Source: Dendrolimus kikuchii (Eukaryota; Arthropoda; Insecta; Lepidoptera; Lasiocampidae). Taken from it: 64,000 nt of DNA. The notes under the pieces were generated by a model, which was given only the letters and a program-made list of their open reading frames with translations, ran no database searches and had not been told where the DNA came from. A program made the position numbers and the translations under genes. The stretch spans positions 11,179,887-11,243,886 of the forward strand of contig CM034392.1 in NCBI GenBank assembly GCA_019925095.2. Reading direction: 5' to 3'. Positions 49,390 to 64,000 of the stretch are shown here, piece by piece (the stretch's first letter is position 1; each line of letters starts with the position of its first letter).

Positions 49390-49485
49390 TTTTGAGAATT
49401 TGTACGCCGCATTTTCAGCAAACAAGGTTTGCACTCAGCTTATTGCTGTGCCGACGTAATATCCGACACAACGCTGATTAAACGT
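49390..49485 (+). repeat. Dispersed repeat, partner of 38515-38620
   Basis: Contains CATTTTCAGCAAACAAGG and AGCTTATTGCTGTGCC, matched in inverted order and orientation at 38515-38620. Confidence 0.65.
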
Positions 49486-49540
49486 ATTCAAGAACGCGTT
49501 AACGCGTTAAATATATTAACGCATTAAAGTAAATCTTAAC

Positions 49541-49767
49541 AATTATGCCGCGGAAGTAGCCAGCGGAAAGCCCGTGAAGGCCACTGAACGCCGCAGATTG
49601 GCCAACGAGAGCTGCTGCGAAGCCATCGCCATGCGGAGAAGACTCCAGCAGCTCCAAACCCAGTTACCGGTGGGTAGTTGCCCACTGAGTTGCAGCCGGG
49701 GTAAAGAGGTAAAACCTCGAGGCCCCAACCTCTTCATTACAGATAACAAGGAAGAAAACTATGGAGG
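49541..49767 (+). mobile_element. Unidentified 227-bp GC-rich insert with 13-bp target duplication
   Basis: The perfect direct repeat AGTAAATCTTAAC lies at 49528-49540 and 49768-49780. The insert between is GC-rich in AT-rich surroundings and has an open frame through most of its length (49574-49783), reading KATERRRLANESCCEAIAMR and then RRLQQLQTQLPVGSCPLSCS. This looks like real coding sequence, but I do not recognise the protein. It is probably a retroposed or captured exon, or a fragment of an unrecognised retroelement. No poly(A) tail is obvious. Confidence 0.6.
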
Positions 49768-50027
49768 AGTAAATCTTAACTAATCTAAAATTTAATTTGT
49801 GGATCCTCCTCGCAACTACGTACTTATGAACACTTCAGATAAAATAGCACCAGTAACTTATCTATCTATATGTCTTCTATACTATAATAAATCTGTAAAT
49901 GGTTCGAGTTTGTACAATGTGTTAAATATTGTGAAAAAATCAGAAGGGATAATTCGGACCAGAAGATTCCAAAAATACATTTTTTACAATTTTTGTCTGT
50001 CTGTCTATTTAGTTAGTAGTTAGTCTG

Positions 50028-50087
50028 TCCGTTTAGTAGTTTTCACGTTATGCTTTAATAAGCATAACGTGAAAACTACTAAACGGA
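50028..50087. repeat. 60-bp hairpin at the start of a family B copy
   Basis: Two perfect 28-bp inverted arms (50028-50055 and 50060-50087) are separated by TAAT. The right arm is the normal start of repeat family B; the left arm is its inverted duplicate. Confidence 0.93.
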
Positions 50088-50497
50088 TTTAAATTAATCT
50101 CGACACTAGCTAGCTCATATTGTGGGACGTAACTTAGGATATTTTTTTATCCCGTCGGATATACGAAAATAACGAAAAATATGGCGCTGCAATCGCATTT
50201 CTTTTGGAAACTAAACGTATATAATTGAAAATCGTCAGAGAGGTGGCTTATATCCCGAATCAATACTTAGAATACGTTTTATCTCAATGACGTCATTTAC
50301 TTAAAATAGACGGATTAGCAAAATAGATGGCGCTGCAATCGCGTTTTTCATATCGCTAACAAATACCTACGTTGTCATAAACAACATCTCATTCATTGTA
50401 TTACTTGAAAGTGTAGACTATATGGACTTAGTTTCCTTGTTAATGTAGTGAACTTAGTAATAAGAAACAGTAGGGTTAGGTTAAACACTTAATTAAA
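50088..50497 (+). mobile_element. Helitron-like repeat family B copy
   Basis: Matches 7650-8010 in the same orientation (GTAACTTAGGATATTTTT, ATGGCGCTGCAATCGC, GGCTTATATCCCGAATCAAT, ACGTTGTCATAAACAACAT). The sequence after the nested Helitron (52430-52690) also has family B blocks, so the Helitron A3 probably inserted into, or next to, this repeat. Confidence 0.55.
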
Positions 50498-52404
50498 TCC
50501 CTATTAATATTATAAATGCGAAAGTAACTCTGTCTGTCTGTCTGTCTGTCTGTTCCGTTTTCACGTAAAAACTACTGGACCGATTTGGCTGAAACTCAGT
50601 ATATATATATTTTCGATGCCGAAAATGAACATAGGATACTTTTTATCCCGGAAAATGGGATAGTTTCCGGGATAAAAGTATATTTGTCTCTCTGTTTGTT
50701 ATCCTTTTACGGAAAGACTTTTGGACCGATTTGGCTGATACTGGGTACATATGTAATTTGAATACCGAGGGTGGACATGGGATATTTTTCATCCCGGATA
50801 ATGGGATAGATTTTGGGATAGATTTATGTAAAAATTATCCCAAAAGTGGGACAGGCTTTGGTTGGTTTTGTGATTTGCCATTTTCATCATTTTGGTTATT
50901 TTGTCCTTTTTGCCCTTTTGACCTTTTGCCCTTTTGCCCCTTTGCCCTTTTGCCCTTTTAAGCTTTTGACCTTTTGCCCTTGGGCCCGTTTTCCCTTTTG
51001 CTCTTTTGCCCTTTTGCCCTTTTGCCCTTTTGCCCTTCTGCCCTTCTGCTCTTAAGCCCTTAAGCCCTTTTGCGCTTTTGCCCTTTTGCCCTTTTGCCCT
51101 TTTGCCCTTTTGCCCTTCTGCCCTTCTGCTCTTAAGCCCTTAAGCCCTTTTGCGCTTTTGCCCTTTTGCCCATTTGCCCATTTGCCCTTTTGCCCTTCTG
51201 CCCTTCTGCTCTTAAGCCCTTAAGCCCTTTTGCGCTTTTGCCCTTTTGCTCTTTTGCCCTTTTGCCCTTTTGCCCTTTTGCCCTTCTGCCCTTCTGCTCT
51301 TAAGCCCTTAAGCCCTTTTGCGCTTTTGCCCTTTTGCCCATTTGCCCATTTGCCCTTTTGCCCTTTTGCCCTTCTGCCCTTCTGCTCTTAAGCCCTTAAG
51401 CCCTTCTGCGCTTTTGCCCTTTTGCCCTTTTGCCCTTTTGCCCTTTTGCCCTTTTGCCCTTTTGCCCTTTTGCCCTTTTGCCCTTTTGCCCTTTTGCCCT
51501 TTTGCCCTTTTGCCCTTTTGCCCTTTTGCCCTTTTGCCCTTTTGCCCTTTTGCCCTTTTGCCCTTTTGCCCTTTTGCCCTTTTGCCCTTTTGCCCTTTTG
51601 CCCTTTTGCCCTTTTGCCCTTTTGCCCTTTTGCCCTTTTGCCCTTTTGCCCTTTTGCCCTTTTGCCCTTTTGCGCTTTTGCCCTTTTGCCCTTTTGCCCT
51701 TTTGCCCTTTTGCCCTTTTGCCCTTTTGCCCTTTTGCCCTTTTGCCCTTTTGCCCTTTTGCCCTTTTGCCCTTTTGCCCTTTTGCCCTTTTGCCCTTTTG
51801 CCCTTTTGCCCTTTTGCCCTTTTGCCCTTTTGCCCTTTTGCCCTTTTGCCCTTTTGCCCTTTTGCCCTTTTGCCCTTTTGCCCTTTTGCCCTTTTGCCCT
51901 TTTGCTCTTTAGCTCTTTTGCTCCTTTGTTCTTCGACTCTTTTTTGATGATGTTGTCCCTTTTGATATTTTTGTAGTTTTCATTGACGGGGGATAGATAA
52001 ATAAAACTAGGACTGTTTGTAATAGAGGATGCAAGTTTGGATGAGACCAATCATTTCTCAAGTTCATAGATATAAAAATGCATCGTCTATAAAAATGCGA
52101 TAGTAACTCGATATGTCTTTCTGTTAAGTTTTCGGAAAACACTGGGAATACTGGATTGTTTTTATTGTAATTTTGTTTAAATGTAGTTTTAATGCCGAAA
52201 ATGGACATATATACTCATGCCAAGAGATCGGCATGAGAATATATCAAGCATCGAGTTTGCGATATAAAATGAAGTGAATTTTTCGTGGGCAAATGCCACT
52301 AACATAAAAATGGTGTACATTGTAACCTGTATTAACGCCTGCTCTTTAAACAAGAAGCAGAAACTAGAGGTTAACCCGCGGCGCAGCCGCGGGGTAAACT
52401 CTAG
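50498..52404 (+). mobile_element. Non-autonomous Helitron family A, copy A3, with long 8-bp array
   Basis: Begins TCCCTATTAATATT after A and ends hairpin-spacer-CTAG before T, the canonical Helitron ends, with no target duplication. All family landmarks are present in order: (TCTG)n, ACCGATTTGGCTGAAACTC, TTTTTATCCCGGAAAATGGG, a second ACCGATTTGGCTGATACTG, AAAGTGGGACAGGCTTTGG, the array, TTGACGGGGGATAGATAAAT, TGTAACCTGTATTAACGCCT and CCCGCGGCGCAGCCGCGG. Outside the array it is very similar to A2, so both are recent. There is no protein-coding gene. Confidence 0.92.
50909..51935. repeat. 8-bp minisatellite (CCCTTTTG)n with higher-order repeats
   Basis: The 3' half (about 51413-51905) is nearly pure CCCTTTTG, with one GCGCTTTT variant near 51672. 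The 5' half (about 50909-51412) is built of longer repeats: the marker CTTAAGCCCTTAAGCCC starts at 51051, 51131, 51211, 51299 and 51387, spaced 80, 80, 88 and 88 bp, that is 10 or 11 units of 8 bp. The open frames across it (FALLPFCP or GQKGKRAK patterns) are repeat by-products. Confidence 0.95.
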
Positions 52405-52429
52405 TTTGTATATATGTAACATAGAGTTA

Positions 52430-52690
52430 CTACATACTACACTAATAACAAATTTATTGTCAGGTTGCTCACATGTCACTCATTACATAGGTATTAGGTA
52501 CTTCAAATCAGGTCGGCTGCGACTTTTCTTTGTTTTGCTTTGCAGTTGTCTACTCGATGTCGATTGAGTTTCTTTGAAGCTGTAGTGAATTCAGTAAGAA
52601 ACTTAAGTATTAAAGGTTTTTAACATAACATAGCTCAGTACCTAGGGTTTCTCACGCGGCGTAGCCGCGGGGAAAACTGCTGTATGAAAT
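52430..52690 (+). mobile_element. Helitron-like family B, distal part with GC hairpin
   Basis: ACTTCAAATCAGGTCGGCTG matches 7935-7955. The segment ends near 52651-52672 with the hairpin CGCGGC-GTA-GCCGCG followed by GGGAAAACTGCTGT, reminiscent of a Helitron 3' end but without a clear CTRR. The boundaries are uncertain. Confidence 0.45.
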
Positions 52691-60039
<7,349 letters not shown>

Positions 60040-60048
60040 TGTATTCTA

Positions 60049-60144
60049 GCGAGGTGCGTAAGAATAAGCCTAAATGGCACTTTGTTGTTCGTGCCTACCC
60101 CGCGAGGGAACTGGCGTGAAGTTATGTATGTATGTATGTATGTA
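60049..60144 (+). mobile_element. SINE-like retroposon with (ATGT)n tail, copy 4, with 9-bp target duplication
   Basis: A 96-bp 5'-truncated copy from GCGAGGTGCGTAAGAATAAG to the ATGT tail is flanked by TGTATTCTA at 60040-60048 and 60145-60153. It shares the 3' end with the copies at 7496 and 48314 but starts further in. Confidence 0.82.
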
Positions 60145-60169
60145 TGTATTCTATTATTTTATATAAATA

Positions 60170-60720
60170 TTAGGATATACCCACGGCTTCGTTCATGCTC
60201 GTATTGAAATTCCCGCGGGATTACCGGGACACGAAGTACCGCAGCATTTAAAAAATAATGTTAGCTATCGTTTTAGTGAAAACTGTCTCGGAATAAGCTA
60301 ATTTTTACGCACGCGAACAATTATAAACTGCTCCCTGGAAAATTTCCGAGGGATTCCCGGGATAAAAAATATCACACATTTTATTACATTAAATTTGCTA
60401 TCGATTAGTAAAAAAATCACACTGGAATTAGTTTTTTTTAATGTACCTATTTTAAATCACTCCCAGAAAAATTCTCGCGGGATTCCCAGGATAAAAAGTA
60501 GAGTTTAAGTCTAAGAATTAGGTGTTGATCAGCGATAACCGCATTAAAATCAGCCCAGTAGTTTTTACGTAAATCCCGAACAAACAGACAAGTAATGCAA
60601 CAAAATATAATTATGTTCTCCATCGTTTATATAGTCTATTCCAGTTGCTTTTTTTAAAAGAGCTTTAATGTACAGACACGGCATGTTTAGAATTTTGTAA
60701 TATTATACATTTTACAATTT
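60170..60720 (-). mobile_element. Repeat family C, uninterrupted inverted copy
   Basis: The reverse complement aligns along its length with 8095-8440 plus 8696-8900: TGCCGTGTCTGTACATTAAAG, ATAGACTATATAAACGATGG, TTTTTATCCCGGGAATCCC, CAGTTTTCACTAAAACGATA and CCCGCGGGAATTTCAA occur in the same order. It supplies the empty-site state for the SINE at 8441-8695. It is non-coding. Confidence 0.7.
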
Positions 60721-61234
60721 TAATGAATTTTGTCCGTTTATATATGTAGGTATAATAATACCTTTATTGAAAAAGATTAAAAATAAAGAAATAAAACATA
60801 ATTGCTAAAACCTGAATAGTGTGGTAATAGGCTTAATATAATTTTCTAGGCGAATAACGTAGTCTAGACAAAGGTGGTTGTTACTCAGTAGAGACTATCA
60901 ACATACTTTATAGTGTCACGACAATTAATAATACTTGATAATGATCAGTATGTCAGGGAACATCAAGTCTGAATTGAGTAACCACAACGATTGCTGATGG
61001 ACACGAGTAAGCGCAAGGTTTGTTTATTTAGTTATAGAATTTAAAAAATAATCTTGTTTTACGTGTGTTTTATATGTAAAATCTTTACACGCTCAGAGAA
61101 AGTACTTAAAATGAATATTAAGGGCTGTAACTTTCAGGGATATTTTGTCCAGACATATACAACAACATTTCGGGTGGGGAATAAAAAAAATAGTCAGAAA
61201 AAAATTCATCCTAATGTATATACGTAATGTATAC
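60721..61234. other. Intergenic DNA, nothing recognised
   Basis: AT-rich spacer. The open frames near 61145 overlap the start of the Helitron relic and are not genes. Confidence 0.4.
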
Positions 61235-62298
61235 GTATTTTTTACATGCCGAAAACGAACATCGGGTACTTTTTATTACGAACAATGGAATAGTTTCCGG
61301 GATAAAAATATATTTGCCTCTCTATTTGTTATGCTTTTACGGAAAAATTATTGGTACCGATTTAGTTGATATTCGGTATATATGTAATTTTGATACCGAG
61401 GGTGGCCAAGGGATACTTTTCATTCTGGATAAAGGGATAAAGTTATGTAAAGGTGTTCCCAAAAAATAGGATATGCTTTTAGTAATTTTTGGTTATTGTA
61501 GTGATTTTTATCATTTATGTAGTTTATAGACAGATAGAAGGGGGATAGATAAATAAAACTAGCACGGTTTGAAACAGAGGATGAAAGTTTGTATGGGAGA
61601 TCAATAATTTCTCAAGTTTATAGATGTAAAAAAAATGTGTGTGTTCAGAAAATACACTCACAGATAATTCTTCTCTAAATAAACTTTTATTAATATAAAT
61701 ATAATTCCTTTAGTCTACATCCGTCAACATATTATGATTCAAAATAAACATCGTAAGTATCACTTTCAATTTTTCACGGTTTTAGAATGAAAAATATTAT
61801 TATCAGTTTTATTTCGGTCCAAATTAGACCTATGTTTAAATTATCGGTCTTATTGACTCTCTAATCTTTGCTACACAATGTGAAACCCATCTTTTTCTCG
61901 CGCAGGCTTAGTCCTATAGATTTATATGATTGTCTCTTTATAGTGTCACTTTTTCGTTTCATCGAGTTTTAAATTAAAATTATTCTAAAAAAAGGCTCAT
62001 TTAAAAAAATGTATCTATAAAAAATGCAATAGTAACTCGATCAATCTGTATAAGTTTACACAGAGAAACTACTAGGAGTACTGGATCGATTTTGCTGTAA
62101 TTTTGGTTTATATATAATTTTCATACATAAAATGGACACAAATACTTTTCAATCGATATAAAATGAAGTGAATGTTCCTGGGGTAAATAGCACCAACATA
62201 AAAATTTAATACAATGTAACCTGTATTAACACCTGCTCTTTATACAAGAGGTAGGTACTAGCGCTTGACCTGCGGCGCAGCCGCGGGATTAACTCTAG
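61235..62298 (+). mobile_element. Old Helitron family A copy without the internal array (copy A5)
   Basis: Family A landmarks are present but diverged: GATAAAAATATATTTGCCTC, TTCGGTATATATGTAATTTT, ACCGAGGGTGG, AAGGGGGATAGATAAATAAA, CAATGTAACCTGTATTAACA, a hairpin CTGCGGCGCAGCCGCGGG with one changed base, and CTAG at 62295-62298. The 5' end is not recognisable. Between the AAAAGTGGGACAGG-equivalent and the GGGGGATAG block there is only about 90 bp and no tandem array. About 370 bp at 61640-62010 have no counterpart in A2 or A3. Confidence 0.8.
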
Positions 62299-62539
62299 TA
62301 ATTTGTAAAGACATTGTTTAAATTAGCTAAAATATGGCTTTAAGTATCAATCCTGCGCGACCCAACTCGCAGGCTCAGTTTCAGTTCAGTGCATTATATT
62401 ACTTTGATCGGCAGATACATATGGGAAATGATATAATTATGTATATAGAAATAACACAGTTCATAATAACAGAGACATACTAGTAACATTGTTGCAAAAT
62501 ATTGTAATTTCATTAGTTTATCTAAGTCTTCGAGGTTTC

Positions 62540-62826
62540 GATTTTCAGCACGAATGTACGTAGGCATTGTAAATGAGCGAAGTCGGTATTACTGTTATGG
62601 GCTGGCCAGCAAGAAGCCCGGTTATGAATCCTATAGAACACCTACGGCATGAGTTGAAGAGACGAGTCAGAGCGAGAGATCCTACTCTGGAGAAACTTGA
62701 CAAGCTAAAAACAGCTATACAAGAAGAGTGCGATAACATCCCACAACACAAGATTGTGACTTTCATCCTTTCCATGAGGAACCGCATGGAAGCAATCATT
62801 AGAGCCCAGGAAGAAAATATGTACTG
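62540..62826 (+). pseudogene. Tc1-like transposase, C-terminal fragment
   Basis: Reads SEVGITVMGWPARSPVMNPI, EHLRHELKRRVRARDPTLEK and IQEECDNIPQHK, ending in TGA after EEN-MY. WPARSP-xNPIEHLW-ELKRRVR is the hallmark of Tc1-family (DD34E) enzymes and includes the last catalytic Glu in NPIEH. Upstream, FQHECT stands where the second Asp motif (QHDNARPH) is expected, with stops following, and everything before is lost. A candidate terminal region (GGGGTTTCGATTTTTTGATG) lies at about 63017-63036. It is inactive. Confidence 0.85.
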
Positions 62827-63940
62827 AATAAACTTAAAAAAAATAAAATTATTTTACGTCTTTGTTTCTAAAATTTTACAAATTCTTCTAAACATACAGG
62901 CTTGATGAACAAAACGCAATAGCTAAAAAAAACTAATTTTAATTTGAAAGATTAATATTCGATAAATAATTTAATGTAAAAAGAATGTACATAAAACTCA
63001 TTTAAAACCAAATTTTAGAGGGGTTTCGATTTTTTGATGAGAAGTGTAAAATTCATTTGTTTACATTTTCACGAATAAACTGCTTAACGGATATGGGAAA
63101 TCCATACTTCCTTAAATTAAACATGAAAATGTACACTTAGATTAGGGATACTGAAATTGTGTTATATTTAATTTTTTTGTGTTACATAAATATAATATTT
63201 AAGTCATAAAAGCTTGATCTAATTTAAAAATATATAATATTTTTTAGACAATTTTTTTTTAACTATTAATTGGCACGTAATAATGCATGGAAAATGAAAA
63301 TGTTTGTGTGCAGTTCGAAAAGCAGAGTTGATTATAAATAAGACGTCAAAGATTAAGAAACAATACACATTCCTTTCATAAGTGGCAAAAAGAAAGCAGT
63401 ACATACTTGAGCAGATATAATTGATATAAATAATACCTAATACCCATTTGTTTGTCGCGTAGAATCGCGATATTCAGTGACGTAATTGTCCTATCAATTT
63501 GGAATGCTAAGTTGATTGTAATTGAATCAGCACCATACAACTTCTTATCATTGGGAAAAAATATCAATGTATCTTTGATGCAAGCGTCACGCTGTTCAAG
63601 TACCGGTTTTTTGAATTCTTTTCTTCTTAATCATTGTGAGTTATTCTCGCGGTAATCGATAATTCCCGTATTTTCGCGGATACACTTTAGACGAGTTCAA
63701 GGAAATCCGATTGTAATATTACGTAACGATCTGATTCAACGAAATGCGGATAAAGTACGTTATGCGATAGAGTAAATAATATAGAACGTGTATAATAATC
63801 CTATTTTGCGGAAGTATTGTAGGTACTTAATTACTCGTATAAGAAAACTAGCGACTATGACGCAGCTTCGCTTGCGTAGACATCGACTATTATTCCGCGA
63901 AAACTCTTGCGTTTGCTGAAATAAATGTGTTCTATGTACA
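62827..63940. other. Intergenic DNA, nothing certain
   Basis: The start is the 3' remnant of the Tc1 element (to about 63050). After that it is AT-rich, with no recognised gene or RNA. Confidence 0.4.
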
Positions 63941-63947
63941 GTCACGG

Positions 63948-63957
63948 TATAAAAAGG
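63948..63957 (+). promoter_or_regulatory. Possible TATA box near the window end
   Basis: TATAAAAAGG with a GC-richer context, placed 43-52 bp from the window end. It could belong to a gene beginning just outside the window on the plus strand. There is no other support. Confidence 0.2.
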
Positions 63958-64000
63958 TTCGTCACCTTAAAGTCGACTTTTGCTGGCACGAGTACAAGAA

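Noticed and set aside
51318..52050. Open frames rich in GQKGKRAK or ALLPFCPF
   Set aside because: Translations of the CCCTTTTG array in Helitron A3.

Overview
This is eukaryotic DNA, almost certainly from a moth or butterfly (Lepidoptera). The background is AT-rich and gene-poor. It is filled with repeats typical of lepidopteran genomes: Helitrons, an R1-clade LINE, mariner/maT/Tc1/hAT elements, 5'-truncated LINE tails, a tRNA-headed SINE and another short retroposon with an ATGT tail. The species cannot be named from the sequence alone.

Only one clear host gene is present: POLD1, the catalytic subunit of DNA polymerase delta, on the minus strand at 1763-5017. It is complete and uninterrupted, with two E2F-like sites upstream. 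The first 1.7 kb and most of the rest hold no recognisable host gene.

Layout: 1-1720 intergenic; 1.7-5.4 kb POLD1 and promoter; 6.0-7.5 kb a small MITE next to a broken maT-type mariner; 7.5-10.4 kb nested SINE and Helitron-like repeats; 10.65-17.84 kb a near full-length GC-rich R1-clade LINE with intact ORF1 and damaged ORF2; 19-22.6 kb repeat fragments, including the 3' end of an RTE-like LINE; 23.45-26.79 kb a Helitron carrying about 290 perfect copies of a 9-bp repeat; 28.78-29.90 kb a second Helitron of the same family with 8-bp arrays; 31-35 kb LINE 3' ends; 36.7-37.1 kb a foldback MITE; 39.09-40.05 kb a hAT deletion derivative with an 8-bp target duplication; 42.49-43.77 kb a complete but dead mariner; 48-50 kb short retroposons; 50.50-52.40 kb a third Helitron with a long 8-bp array; 55.4 kb microsatellites; 60-62.3 kb SINE and Helitron relics; 62.5-62.8 kb a Tc1 remnant; then unassigned sequence to the end.

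The most striking signal is a non-autonomous Helitron family (called family A here), with a 5' TC end, a 3' GC hairpin and a CTAG end. Three copies carry long tandem arrays at the same internal position, but each array has its own repeat unit (GTGGACCCA; CCCTTCTG/CTCTTCTG; CCCTTTTG). An older copy at 61.2-62.3 kb has no array there. This looks like one transposon site that repeatedly gives rise to new, unrelated minisatellites. A second theme is short perfect hairpins that look like replication template switches, one of which cuts off a transposase just before its last catalytic residue.
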